In this document: positions 32,664 to 41,492 of the stretch, one piece after another
How the letters are laid out: each line of letters begins with the position of its first letter
Position numbering within the stretch: the first letter of the stretch is position 1
Origin: Chitinophaga pinensis
GTDB lineage: Bacteria; Bacteroidota; Bacteroidia; Flavobacteriales; Flavobacteriaceae
Direction: 5' to 3'
Length of the DNA stretch: 46,896 bases
Assembly: GCA_943324545.2 (NCBI GenBank)
Contig: CALPMA020000003.1
Location: 1 to 46,896, forward strand
The notes under the pieces: generated by a model
What the model saw: only the letters and a program-made list of their open reading frames with translations
What the model was told of the DNA's origin: nothing
Database searches by the model: none
Program-made: the position numbers and the translations under genes

Positions 32664-33977
32664 ATGAAGAAACTTATAAAGATACTAGCTTTAAGTATTT
32701 TACTGCTTTTGGTAACACAATTTTCAAATGCACAAGAAATAGTAATCAACAAATATAAATTTGGAGAGGGATTGGAATTTTCAGGAATTGATAATAATTA
32801 TAAAATGGAAATTTCTGGATATCTTCAACCTTACATTGATAGTAAAAAATATCTAGACAACAACGATTCATCATCATACAATAGAATGCGAATGAGAAGA
32901 GCTCGTTTGAATTTTTCAGGTAGTTCAAAAAAAGAAAAAATATCATATCGCTTACAACTTGATTTAACTGGTGGTGGCGAGGGAGACGCATCAATAGGAA
33001 GCCTAGTTTTTGATGCTTGGATCGCTTATGATCTTACTAAACGAATAAAACTTACTTTTGGACAAAAAGGAACATTTACTGATAATCGCGAACTTGGAAT
33101 GCGTTCAAATACTTTACAACTTGTAGAGAGAAGTCCAATATCAGGTGCCTTTGCTTCAATTCGTGAATTTGGATTTTTTGCAGAATCCTCTTATAAAATA
33201 TCAAAACAATCGTATATAAAACCAGAGTTTGCAATTACCAATGGAGATGGAATTAATGTTTTTGGTAAAGACCATGGAGGATTTAAATATGGTGGACGAA
33301 TTGATTATTTACCTTTTGGTTTGTTCAATAATTTCGGACAATACCGTCAAGCAGATATAGAAAGAGAATTAACTCCAAAATTTGTAATTGGAGCAAACTG
33401 TAGTTATAATGTTGGAATTAGCGATAGAAGAGGAAGTGAAAGTGGAACCATATTGTATTTAGACAATCTGAACAATGAATTGTTACCCGATTATATTAAA
33501 TATGGTGTCGATTTTTTATTTAAATATAGAGGTTTTTCACTTTTAGGAGAATATATTAATGCTTCTGCAAGGGTACCCGCCGGAATTACTCAAAGAGTAC
33601 GTGTAGATGGTACCACTTCTACAGTCTTTACTGTTAATGGAATTCAAGATGTGGATAGTTATGTTAAAGGTAGAATGATGGTTGGTGAAGGATATAATTT
33701 ACAAAGCGGATACGTTTTTAAAAATCTTTTTTCAATTGATGGTCGAGTTGCCTTTTTGAAACCTGAAACTAATTCTTTTTTAAATAATGGAACTTTTTAC
33801 AATCGTTCTGATTTTTATACCCTCGGTATTACGAAATATTTGGCACGAAATTATGGAGCTAAAATTCAATTGGATTGCACCTATATCAATGCCAAACCAG
33901 GTTCTAATGATGTTAATGGAAATTTGATAAATGGAAATGAATTTTTAACCAGATTAATTACAACTTTTTCGTTTTAA
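32664..33977 (+). CDS. Outer-membrane porin, phosphate-selective porin O/P-like (first)
   Basis: This is a 437-residue beta-barrel protein. Residues 1-23 are a signal peptide ending NAQ. The N-terminal strand pattern MEISGYLQPYI, RMRMRRARLNFSG and KISYRLQLDL fits the OprO/OprP-type porin family. ITTFSF at the C-terminus ends in Phe, as expected for BAM-assembled barrels. FGQKGTFTDNRELG, GGFKYGGRIDYLPFG and KYRGFSLLGEYINASA recur almost unchanged in the second porin at 35513-36781, so the two are paralogues. It lies 22 nt after the Ig-like gene and 4 nt before the M14 gene. Substrate is unknown; the family name does not prove phosphate transport. Confidence 0.87.
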   Translation: MKKLIKILALSILLLLVTQFSNAQEIVINKYKFGEGLEFSGIDNNYKMEISGYLQPYIDSKKYLDNNDSSSYNRMRMRRARLNFSGSSKKEKISYRLQLDLTGGGEGDASIGSLVFDAWIAYDLTKRIKLTFGQKGTFTDNRELGMRSNTLQLVERSPISGAFASIREFGFFAESSYKISKQSYIKPEFAITNGDGINVFGKDHGGFKYGGRIDYLPFGLFNNFGQYRQADIERELTPKFVIGANCSYNVGISDRRGSESGTILYLDNLNNELLPDYIKYGVDFLFKYRGFSLLGEYINASARVPAGITQRVRVDGTTSTVFTVNGIQDVDSYVKGRMMVGEGYNLQSGYVFKNLFSIDGRVAFLKPETNSFLNNGTFYNRSDFYTLGITKYLARNYGAKIQLDCTYINAKPGSNDVNGNLINGNEFLTRLITTFSF

Positions 33978-33981
33978 CAGT

Positions 33982-35526
33982 ATGATAAGTAAAATTAAAT
34001 TATTGGTTTTTTTAAATCTGATTGTTTTTCCAATGTTTGGACAATTCAATCCGCAAAATGATGAAATAACAAAAAAGTTTTTTCCTGATTCCGAATTGGA
34101 TATTCATACCCCATCATTCTCAAAAAAGGGATTCACCAATTATGACGATATGATGTTGTATCTTAATAAGTTGGTTGCTGAACATCCAAAAGAAATTTCT
34201 CTATACTTTATTGGTGAAAGTCAAAAAAACAAGAAAATACCAATGGTAGTTTTGAATAAAAATAATGGGAATGAAAAAATTAAAGTTTGGTTTCAAGGAG
34301 GTCTTCATGGTGATGAACCTGCCGGAACTGAAACCATGCTTTTCTTGATAGATAAAATACTTAATGATCCTAAATATACTTATTTATTAGAAAAAATAAC
34401 CCTATCAATTGTTCCAATGGCGAATATAGATGGTTATGAAAAACTCGATCGTTACGCTGCGAATGGATTGGATTTAAATAGAGACCAAGTAAAGCTGATG
34501 GCTAAAGAAAGTAATTTCTTGAAAAAAGCATTTAGTGATTTTGGAGCTGAAGTGGCAGTTGATTTTCATGAATACCGTCCCTTTAGAAAAGAATTTGGAT
34601 TGCTTGGAACAGATGGAATTAGCTCCATATACGATGCGATGTTTATGTATTCTGGGAACTTAAATCTTCCTCAAAATTTAAGAGATTACACTAAGAATGT
34701 GTTTGTTGAAAATGCAAAAAAAGTATTAGAGTCAAAACATTTTATTTATAGAGATTACATCGCTAGTGTAAAGCAAAATAATGAAGTTCATTTTAATCAA
34801 TGTACCACAGAAGCAAGATCAAGTACTACTTCTTATGCTTTAACCAATTGTATTTCTTCATTAATAGAAATTCGCGGAGTGAACCTTCAAAAAACATCAT
34901 TCAAAAGAAGAATAAATACTACCTTTTTAATTGCTACGTCATTTCTAAAAACAGTTTATGAAGATGTTTTGAATATTAAAGAAGTACTCAGAATTTCTAA
35001 TAGTACAAAACCGGAAAATTTAGTCGTTGTTGCTAATAAGCCACAAGAAAAACAAACAATTAGGGCAATTAGTTTAAAAGATAATTCAGAAATTTCTTTG
35101 GAGGTCAAGGTCAATAATGCTTTAAAATGTACTCCGGTTTTAGAAAGAAAAAGACCTTTTGCCTATTTAATACTTCCAGAGCAAAAAATCCTTGTTGATA
35201 AATTAATTATTTTAGGATTAAAGGTTGAAGAACTTACTGAAGATAAAAAAATAAAAGTAGAATCTTATACTATTTCTTCCATTTATGTAAATCCAGATGA
35301 AGAGGAAGGATATAATTCCCAGAAAGCGGAGACAAGTATTACCAATATAGAAAAATCATTTCCAAAAGGGACTTTTATTGTCTATTTGGATCAAAAAAAT
35401 TCAAAGATGGCAACAGAGGTTTTGGAACCAGAAAGTGAAAATGGATTTGTCAAATTTGAAACTCTAAAAGTTAAAAAAAATCAAGAATTACCAATTTATA
35501 GATACTTAACCAATGAAAAAATATAA
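33982..35526 (+). CDS. Secreted M14-family zinc metallopeptidase
   Basis: This is a 514-residue exported enzyme with a signal peptide (residues 1-20, ending FGQ). The carboxypeptidase-like domain spans about 45-330. Zinc ligands are His109 and Glu112 in GGLHGDEPAG and His196 in VDFHEYRP. The substrate-binding Asn-Arg pair is in GLDLNRDQ (about 166-167) and the catalytic Glu297 is in SLIEIRG. Residues about 350-514 form a C-terminal beta-rich extension of unknown role. M14 enzymes cleave C-terminal residues or side-chain amides; the HGDE form also occurs in amidases such as MpaA. Sitting between two porins and before a symporter, it probably works in the periplasm on an imported peptide or conjugate. 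Confidence 0.88.
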   Translation: MISKIKLLVFLNLIVFPMFGQFNPQNDEITKKFFPDSELDIHTPSFSKKGFTNYDDMMLYLNKLVAEHPKEISLYFIGESQKNKKIPMVVLNKNNGNEKIKVWFQGGLHGDEPAGTETMLFLIDKILNDPKYTYLLEKITLSIVPMANIDGYEKLDRYAANGLDLNRDQVKLMAKESNFLKKAFSDFGAEVAVDFHEYRPFRKEFGLLGTDGISSIYDAMFMYSGNLNLPQNLRDYTKNVFVENAKKVLESKHFIYRDYIASVKQNNEVHFNQCTTEARSSTTSYALTNCISSLIEIRGVNLQKTSFKRRINTTFLIATSFLKTVYEDVLNIKEVLRISNSTKPENLVVVANKPQEKQTIRAISLKDNSEISLEVKVNNALKCTPVLERKRPFAYLILPEQKILVDKLIILGLKVEELTEDKKIKVESYTISSIYVNPDEEEGYNSQKAETSITNIEKSFPKGTFIVYLDQKNSKMATEVLEPESENGFVKFETLKVKKNQELPIYRYLTNEKI

Positions 35527-36781
35527 TACAAAAATGAAATTAAATGCAATTGCTTCGGCATTAGTTATGTTTATAGGATTTGCCTGTTCAGCTCAAATTG
35601 AAATCAAAACGGATTCAAAAGAATTCCAGTTGGGTGACGGCTTAGGTTTTAATGTTAATGATGGTGATTATAAATTCAATATAAGTGGATTTATTCAAAG
35701 TGCTATTAAATATGAAAAAACAGATGGAATTGTTGCTAGAAATTATATGAATGCAAGAAATGCTTTTTTGTCTATTTCTGGAAGCATGTACAAAGAGAAA
35801 GTTTCTTTTTTATTGCAAAATAATTTTAGTAACGGTAAACCCCTTTTGGATGCATGGGTAGCCTATACTCCAACTCAAAATGTTAAAATTAGTTTTGGAC
35901 AAAAACAAACATTTACTAACAATAGAGAAATGAATTTTTATGAAGATAAACTTCAATTTGCTGATCGCGGAATTTTTAGTTCTGAGTTCAGTAATACAGG
36001 TAGAGAATTTGGAGTTTTTTTAGAAAGTCAATTGGTTGTTAAATCTTTTATTATAAAACCAAAATTTGCAATTACCTCCGGGGATGGTGTCAATTCTTTT
36101 GGTGATAATTCAATTGATGTTGATAAAGGTGGTTTTAAATACGGTGGTCGAATTGATTTACTTCCTTTAGGTAATTTTAAACCAGGTAATGACGGATATA
36201 TTGCAGATTTATTACACGAAGATAAAATTAAAATTCTTGCTGGTGCGGCTTTTAGTTTTAACAACGGTGCTAGTAATAGAGTAGGAGAAGGTCATGGTGA
36301 CTTTGTTTTTTACGATAGTACTTTTAAACAAAAGTTGCCCGATTTAAGAAAATCATATGGTGATATTTTAATTAAATATAGAGGGTTTTCATTATTAGGG
36401 GAATATGTAAATACATCAGCTGCATCTCTTGAAGGTACTTTTATAAATTCTACAGCTACGGTACCATTGTATATGACGGAAATTAGCAATTATTTAGTTC
36501 TAGGGAATGGGTTAAATATTCAAGGCGGTTATGTTTCTAAATCAGGTCTTTCACTGGATTTTAAATTTGAAAAATTAACTAAAGAATTTAACAAAGCTTC
36601 CTCTTTACTAGCTAATCAAGATGCGTTTACAATGGGGATTACAAAATATATAAAAGGAAACAATTTAAAAGTTCAATCCTCCGTTACTACGTTAAATAAG
36701 GAACAATTTAATGTTACTACGAACGTGAATGAAAAAGTGAACACCTTAATTGCTCAATTTAGTTTTCAATTAGTTTTTTAA
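35513..36781 (+). CDS. Outer-membrane porin, phosphate-selective porin O/P-like (second)
   Basis: A second barrel protein of 422 residues, paralogous to the one at 32664-33977; shared stretches include FGQKQTFTNNRE, GGFKYGGRIDLLPLG and KYRGFSLLGEYVNTSA. The ATG at 35513 overlaps the M14 gene by 14 nt. A second ATG at 35534 would give a cleaner signal peptide, MKLNAIASALVMFIGFACSA, and is a good alternative start. The C-terminus FSFQLVF ends in Phe. The symporter gene follows after 18 nt. Two porins in one operon may import two related substrates or act as alternates. Substrate unknown. Confidence 0.87.
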   Translation: MKKYNTKMKLNAIASALVMFIGFACSAQIEIKTDSKEFQLGDGLGFNVNDGDYKFNISGFIQSAIKYEKTDGIVARNYMNARNAFLSISGSMYKEKVSFLLQNNFSNGKPLLDAWVAYTPTQNVKISFGQKQTFTNNREMNFYEDKLQFADRGIFSSEFSNTGREFGVFLESQLVVKSFIIKPKFAITSGDGVNSFGDNSIDVDKGGFKYGGRIDLLPLGNFKPGNDGYIADLLHEDKIKILAGAAFSFNNGASNRVGEGHGDFVFYDSTFKQKLPDLRKSYGDILIKYRGFSLLGEYVNTSAASLEGTFINSTATVPLYMTEISNYLVLGNGLNIQGGYVSKSGLSLDFKFEKLTKEFNKASSLLANQDAFTMGITKYIKGNNLKVQSSVTTLNKEQFNVTTNVNEKVNTLIAQFSFQLVF

Positions 36782-36799
36782 TAATAAACCTCACAATAA

Positions 36800-38029
36800 A
36801 TGAAGATTGCATCAAAAGCGAATAAGATTTTCTTTTCTATTATTTCAAATTTGACCTTCTGGGTTTTAATTGCAATTTTGATAGGTATTTTCGTAGGTCA
36901 TTATTTTCCGGATAATGGAGTCCAAATGAAGGTGGTGGGTGATGGATTTATAAGTATCATCAAACTCTTTATTATTCCAATAATATTTCTAACTATTGTA
37001 TTAGGAATAGGAGGAATGGGGGATTTAAAAAAAGTGGGAAGAATTGGAGTTAAATCATTACTCTATTTTGAAGTAGTTTCAACATTAGCTTTAGCCATTG
37101 GTATAGTAGTTGGCTATTTGGCACAACCTGGAAAAATTGACAAGACGGGTATAGACATTCAAGACGCGAGTAAATATACTCAAAGTTCTAGTGAAGGATT
37201 TAATTGGGTATCATTTTTCATGAACAATTCAACTCTTCAAGTATTAATTGTTGCAATAATAGTTGGGATACTGTTGAATTATCATAGAAAAAGAGAGAAA
37301 ATAGTTGTCTTTTTATATAAATGTTCTAAGGTTGTTTTTAAAGCCCTAAAATATGTCATGTATCTTGCTCCAATTGGTGCATTTGGAGGAATGGCTTATA
37401 CAGTTGGGAAATTTGGATTACACACCCTGATTCCACTTGGAAAATTGATGCTCACGGTTTATGTAACTATGTTTCTATTTATATTTCTTGTATTAGGAGG
37501 AATATTAAAATATTATAAAATAAACATTTGGCATTTTATAAAATACATTAAAGAGGAGTTGCTTATTGTTCTTGGAACATCTTCCTCCGAAGCTGCATTA
37601 CCGAATTTAATGGATAAATTAGAAAAGATTGGTTGTAGTAAATCTGTTGTGGGGCTTGTTGTTCCAACGGGATATTCCTTTAACCTAGATGGAACCTCTA
37701 TTTATCTTTCAATGGCGATAATATTTTTAGCACAATTGTACAATGTTCAACTTTCATTGGGAGAAATTTTTACCATCATTGGACTATTAATGATCACATC
37801 TAAAGGTGCGGCCGGGGTTACAGGAAGTGGTTTTATAGTTTTGGCATCAACTCTCACCGCTATCCATAAAATACCTTTAGAAGGTTTAGCATTTTTATTG
37901 GGTGTCGATAAATTCATGAGCGAAGCAAGAGCGATTACCAATTTTATTGGTAATGGGGTTGCAACGATTGTAATTTCAAAAAGTGAAGGTGAAACTATTC
38001 ATCTTCAAAAACCAATTGAAAATATTTAA
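36800..38029 (+). CDS. Dicarboxylate/amino acid:cation symporter (DAACS family)
   Basis: This 409-residue inner-membrane protein belongs to the GltP/DctA family. It has about eight membrane helices and two re-entrant loops. Signature stretches are GTSSSEAALPNLMDKLEKIG (first hairpin) and FNLDGTSIYLSMAIIFLAQ. SKGAAGVTGSGFIVLASTL is the second hairpin. The NLDGTSIYL and GAAGVTGSGFIVLA forms resemble C4-dicarboxylate DctA proteins more than glutamate-specific GltP, but the family overlaps in substrates (succinate, fumarate, malate, aspartate, glutamate). It is the last gene of the porin-M14-porin-symporter set and is the likely entry step for the product of the M14 enzyme. Confidence 0.92.
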   Translation: MKIASKANKIFFSIISNLTFWVLIAILIGIFVGHYFPDNGVQMKVVGDGFISIIKLFIIPIIFLTIVLGIGGMGDLKKVGRIGVKSLLYFEVVSTLALAIGIVVGYLAQPGKIDKTGIDIQDASKYTQSSSEGFNWVSFFMNNSTLQVLIVAIIVGILLNYHRKREKIVVFLYKCSKVVFKALKYVMYLAPIGAFGGMAYTVGKFGLHTLIPLGKLMLTVYVTMFLFIFLVLGGILKYYKINIWHFIKYIKEELLIVLGTSSSEAALPNLMDKLEKIGCSKSVVGLVVPTGYSFNLDGTSIYLSMAIIFLAQLYNVQLSLGEIFTIIGLLMITSKGAAGVTGSGFIVLASTLTAIHKIPLEGLAFLLGVDKFMSEARAITNFIGNGVATIVISKSEGETIHLQKPIENI

Positions 38030-38168
38030 ATTATTATTTTACAAATAAGAAAGTACAAGTTTAATTTTCTAGGCATATTTTCAACAAAATGAGTTAGAAA
38101 TTCTATTATTTGGTTTGAAATGAAGTCAATAGCGGTTACATTGTTAAGCCAAAAGCCATATAAATACT

Positions 38169-38176
38169 TACCTTTG
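38169..38176 (+). promoter_or_regulatory. -7 promoter box of the TPR gene
   Basis: TACCTTTG is an exact TAnnTTTG match. It lies inside the longest in-frame extension of the TPR gene, which indicates that translation starts downstream, at the GTG at 38207. Confidence 0.5.
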
Positions 38177-38206
38177 TTTTTTTTTGATAAATTCATTTAT
38201 TTTTCA

Positions 38207-38905
38207 GTGAAAAAATACTTTTTATTTTTATTTTTTATTCCTTTATTTTCTTTCTCTCAAACCAATTTTGAGAAAGCAGAAAAGCTATTTAATGAGGGAA
38301 AATATGCCTTGGCAAAGCCGCTTTTTGAAATCGAACTTAAAGATTCTCCTAATCATATAAAAACTATTGAGCACCTTGGTGATATTTCAATTCATTTAAA
38401 CAATTTAGACAAAGCTATTTCCTATTATCGGATGCTAATAAAATTAAAACCTAACGAAGCTAGTTTTTATTATAAATATGGAGGTGCATTGGGTTTAAAA
38501 TCACAAGCCGGAGGAAAATGGGTTGCCATTCGTTTAATTGGTGATATGAAGGACGCATTCGAAAAAGCTATAAGTTTGAAATCAAATCATCTTGAGGCAC
38601 GTTGGGCATTGATAGAGTATTATTTGCAAGTGCCCGGGCTTTTTGGAGGAAGTGAAAGAAAAGCGCAAAACTATGCCAACCAATTAATGACACTTTCACC
38701 AGTTGATGGTTATTTGGCACGAGGAAAAATAGATGAATATTTTGAACGTTTTAAAAGTGCAGAAAAAAATTATCTTAAAGCCATTCAAATAGGTGGCTCT
38801 AAAACTACTTACGATCGGCTTACAGCACTCTATAAAGTTAAACTTATACAACCGGATAAGGCCATCAAAGTCTTTGTAGAATACCAAGAAAAAATCAAGT
38901 CATAA
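38207..38905 (+). CDS. Exported TPR protein, probable GTG start
   Basis: The 232-residue product starts with a clean signal peptide, MKKYFLFLFFIPLFSFSQ, when begun at the GTG at 38207. The frame stays open upstream to an ATG at 38120, but that part contains a -7 box and reads like non-coding DNA. The mature protein is made of TPR-like helical repeats: FEKAEKLFNEGKYALAKPLF, KTIEHLGDISIHLNNLDKAI and FKSAEKNYLKAIQIGG, covering most of its length. Such proteins are periplasmic scaffolds; no enzymatic motif is visible. It is downstream of the symporter gene by 177 nt and has its own promoter and terminator, so it is probably separate from the transport operon. Confidence 0.8.
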   Translation: MKKYFLFLFFIPLFSFSQTNFEKAEKLFNEGKYALAKPLFEIELKDSPNHIKTIEHLGDISIHLNNLDKAISYYRMLIKLKPNEASFYYKYGGALGLKSQAGGKWVAIRLIGDMKDAFEKAISLKSNHLEARWALIEYYLQVPGLFGGSERKAQNYANQLMTLSPVDGYLARGKIDEYFERFKSAEKNYLKAIQIGGSKTTYDRLTALYKVKLIQPDKAIKVFVEYQEKIKS

Positions 38906-38975
38906 AATAGGTGTACACTTTTTATTACTATTAGCGGCGCAGGTATACACTACCTAGCATTTCGCAACAAAAGAT

Positions 38976-39010
38976 TAAAAAAGTCCAAGATTTCTGTTGG
39001 ACTTTTTTTT
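38976..39010. terminator. Bidirectional rho-independent terminator
   Basis: AAAAAAGTCCAA pairs with TTGGACTTTTTT around an 8-nt loop. It can end both the TPR gene (plus) and rpe (minus). Confidence 0.88.
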
Positions 39011-39028
39011 ATTTATTGTATTTCAAAA

Positions 39029-39691
39029 TTAAATTGTAGTCATTTTTTTTAAATCTGAAATAGTATGGGTTGGGTTTTCCGCTTTGAAAACGTAATTTCC
39101 AGCTACCAAAACATCGGCACCTGCTTGTACTAATTGAACTGCATTTTTATTGGTTACTCCACCGTCAATTTCGATAATTGTAGAAGCTCCTTTTTTGTTA
39201 ATTAGTACTTTTAATTTTTCAATTTTTGAATACGTATTCTCAATAAATGATTGGCCGCCAAACCCTGGGTTGACACTCATCAAGCAGACCATATCAATAT
39301 CGTTAATTACATCTTCCAATAAGTCGATGTTCGTGTGAGGATTTAGTGCAACACCAGCTTTCATACCTTCGGCTTTTATTGCTTGTAAAGTTCGGTGCAA
39401 ATGAGTACAAGCTTCGTAGTGAACGGTCAAAATATCAGTACCTAAATCTTTGAAAGTTTTGATATAACGATCAGGATCTACAATCATCAAATGTACGTCG
39501 ATTGTCTTTTTCGCATGTTTCGAAATTGCTTCTAAAACTGGCATTCCAAAAGAAATATTAGGAACAAATAAACCATCCATAATATCGATGTGAAACCAAT
39601 CGGCGTCACTATTATTAACCATTTCAATATCGCGTTGTAAATTGGCGAAATCGGCAGCAAGAATAGATGGGGCAATAAGTGTATTTTTCAT
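39029..39691 (-). CDS. rpe: Ribulose-phosphate 3-epimerase
   Basis: Rpe interconverts ribulose 5-phosphate and xylulose 5-phosphate in the pentose phosphate pathway. This is a TIM-barrel protein of 220 residues, the normal length. Motifs: APSILAADFANL with the substrate-binding Ser, WFHIDIMDGLFVPNISFG (metal-binding His and Asp), VDVHLMI (second metal His) and MSVNPGFGGQSF. EIDGGVTNKN carries the catalytic Asp, and AGADVLVAGNYVFK forms the phosphate site. It is monocistronic, with an exact -7 box and a short leader. The terminator of rpoD lies just upstream. Confidence 0.96.
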   Translation of the reverse strand: MKNTLIAPSILAADFANLQRDIEMVNNSDADWFHIDIMDGLFVPNISFGMPVLEAISKHAKKTIDVHLMIVDPDRYIKTFKDLGTDILTVHYEACTHLHRTLQAIKAEGMKAGVALNPHTNIDLLEDVINDIDMVCLMSVNPGFGGQSFIENTYSKIEKLKVLINKKGASTIIEIDGGVTNKNAVQLVQAGADVLVAGNYVFKAENPTHTISDLKKMTTI

Positions 39692-39710
39692 TTTAGTAGT
39701 GTTGTTTTTG

Positions 39711-39718
39711 CAAAAGTA
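39711..39718 (-). promoter_or_regulatory. -7 promoter box of rpe
   Basis: On the minus strand this is TACTTTTG, an exact TAnnTTTG match. Its upstream region overlaps the T-run and stem of the rpoD terminator. Confidence 0.6.
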
Positions 39719-39726
39719 GTTATTTT

Positions 39727-39757
39727 AAAAAAACTCCGAAAGTGATTCCGGAGTTTT
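39727..39757 (-). terminator. Rho-independent terminator of rpoD
   Basis: On the minus strand AAAACTCCG pairs with CGGAGTTTT around a 10-nt loop and is followed by a run of seven T. The T-run lies directly upstream of the rpe -7 box. Confidence 0.88.
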
Positions 39758-39772
39758 CATTTTAAGATTTAA

Positions 39773-40636
39773 TTATCCTAAATAAGTTTTCAAGATTTTA
39801 CTTCTTGAAGTATGTTTTAATCTGCGAATTGCTTTTTCCTTAATTTGTCGGACACGCTCGCGAGTTAAATCGAAAGTTTCACCAATTTCCTCTAATGTCA
39901 TTGGATGTTGATCGCCCAATCCAAAATACAAACGCACAACATCTGCTTCTCTTGGAGTTAAGGTTTCTAAAGAACGTTCAATTTCAGTACGCAATGATTC
40001 CTGAATTAATTCACGATCTGGATTTGGAGATTCTCCTGAACGCAATACGTCATAAAGGTTGGAGTCTTCTCCTTCAACTAATGGCGCATCCATTGATAAG
40101 TGACGGCCAGAATTTTTCATCGATTCTTTTACATCATTCACGGTCATGTCTAATTCCTTAGCGATTTCTTCCGCTGTTGGAGGTCTTTCATTAGATTGCT
40201 CTAACAAGGCGTACATTTTATTTATTTTATTGATGGAACCAATTTTATTTAATGGCAAACGAACGATACGTGATTGCTCTGCTAGGGCTTGCAAAATAGA
40301 TTGACGAATCCACCAAACGGCGTAAGAAATGAATTTGAAACCACGAGTTTCATCAAAACGTTGTGCTGCTTTAATCAAACCTAAATTGCCTTCATTAATT
40401 AAATCGGGAAGTGTTAAACCTTGATTCTGGTATTGTTTAGCCACAGAAACTACGAAACGTAGATTGGCTTTTGTTAATTTTTCAAGGGCTACTTGATCTC
40501 CTGCTTTTATTCGTTGTGCTAATTCTACCTCTTCGTCAGCGGTAATCAAATCAACTTTTCCTATTTCTTGTAAATATTTGTCTAACGATGCAGTTTCACG
40601 ATTAGTAACCTGCTTGGTAATTTTAAGTTGTCTCAT
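39773..40636 (-). CDS. rpoD: Primary RNA polymerase sigma factor RpoD, short Bacteroidota type
   Basis: This 287-residue sigma-70 protein directs most transcription. It has region 1.2 ([15 protein letters not shown]) and region 2, with [35 protein letters not shown] and [13 protein letters not shown]. Region 3 and region 4 ([35 protein letters not shown]) follow. Region 1.1 is missing, as in other Bacteroidota primary sigma factors. These recognise TTTG near -33 and TAnnTTTG near -7, and such boxes are common in this window. The gene appears monocistronic with a strong terminator. I found no exact -7 box in its own 136-nt upstream gap. Confidence 0.95.
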   Translation of the reverse strand: MRQLKITKQVTNRETASLDKYLQEIGKVDLITADEEVELAQRIKAGDQVALEKLTKANLRFVVSVAKQYQNQGLTLPDLINEGNLGLIKAAQRFDETRGFKFISYAVWWIRQSILQALAEQSRIVRLPLNKIGSINKINKMYALLEQSNERPPTAEEIAKELDMTVNDVKESMKNSGRHLSMDAPLVEGEDSNLYDVLRSGESPNPDRELIQESLRTEIERSLETLTPREADVVRLYFGLGDQHPMTLEEIGETFDLTRERVRQIKEKAIRRLKHTSRSKILKTYLG

Positions 40637-40772
40637 AATTTCTAGCCCTCATTTTAGGTATTGAATTAGTTATACGTAAGAAGTTATAAAAAAGTTACAA
40701 TTAGTAGAAAATAGTTTTAACTTTTATCAAATAGTATTATTTTAACTGTCTGTAAGGTTGGACAAAATAGGA

Positions 40773-41480
40773 TTAGAATTCTAAAATAGTCTCCACATTT
40801 TTACCATTCCATTGACCTGAAAATTTATAGGGAATAAATCGTGCGAATAGTTCTTCTTTATACCATTTGAGTTTTCTCGTAAGACGAACAACCTCTTTGT
40901 GTTTTTCATTTTTATAGGCATAATCAATCATTTCGGCTTGTGTTTTCCAAATACTTAAAGTGGCTTGTTGGATTAAAGGCCATTCCCCAACGCCTATTGA
41001 CATTGCGAGTCCATCGTATTCTTCTAAACTTTTACTCACTTTACCGACTTTACTCCAAAAAGAAATTAATTTTGAAAGCCGAATACTGGCTCGTGTTAAA
41101 ACCATAACGGGCTTGTCTATAGCCAAAGTAGCATGGGAAACAAAAGGTTGTTTTCCGTCCCATTTTCCGTGAGCTTCTGCTGCATTTGCAAAAACGGTAA
41201 ATGATTCGGCGCTTTTGGATTTATACTTGATAAAAAACGAATTTTTTTCAAAAAAATTAGTGGCATTCATTTCGGATTCCCAAATACACAATAATGCATA
41301 CGTGCCAAAGTTGGGCTTCGAACTAAAACCATTTTCAGCACCTGAACCCAATAGCTTATAAAACACGAGTCCTTCAATGTTTTTGAAATGAGCATGCCCT
41401 AATTGCATTTGTGAAAAAGCCCAAAGTTTGTTGGGAAAAGTTTCCAATTTAAAAAAAGTGCAAGTAGTTATTTGACTCAT
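40773..41480 (-). CDS. crtA: CrtA-family carotenoid oxygenase (spheroidene monooxygenase-like)
   Basis: A 235-residue soluble protein of the spheroidene monooxygenase (CrtA) family; recognisable stretches are FYKLLGSGAENGFSSKPNFG, YALLCIWESE, VLTRASIRL and MSIGVGEWPLIQQATLSIW. CrtA of purple bacteria makes C2 ketones on acyclic carotenoid ends. I recall that a crtA-related gene from a marine flavobacterium was reported as a carotenoid 2-hydroxylase in myxol synthesis. With crtD, cruF and crtZ directly upstream, that role fits better here. It is the last gene of the operon, 12 nt after crtZ. Confidence 0.85.
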   Translation of the reverse strand: MSQITTCTFFKLETFPNKLWAFSQMQLGHAHFKNIEGLVFYKLLGSGAENGFSSKPNFGTYALLCIWESEMNATNFFEKNSFFIKYKSKSAESFTVFANAAEAHGKWDGKQPFVSHATLAIDKPVMVLTRASIRLSKLISFWSKVGKVSKSLEEYDGLAMSIGVGEWPLIQQATLSIWKTQAEMIDYAYKNEKHKEVVRLTRKLKWYKEELFARFIPYKFSGQWNGKNVETILEF

Positions 41481-41492
41481 AGGTATGAATGC

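Noticed and set aside
38120-38206. Longer start for the TPR protein (ATG at 38120)
   Set aside because: The segment contains an exact -7 box and puts 29 extra residues before a clean signal peptide starting at the GTG.
38911-38950. GTGTACAC and GTATACAC motifs between the TPR gene and rpe
   Set aside because: They look like an operator pair or repeat remnant, but they lie at the 3' ends of convergent genes where an operator makes no sense, and there is no third copy.
40637-40772. Possible remnant of the structured element upstream of rpoD (AGGGCTAG on the minus strand)
   Set aside because: Only the last few bases resemble the right edge of the element; the left half and the stems are missing.
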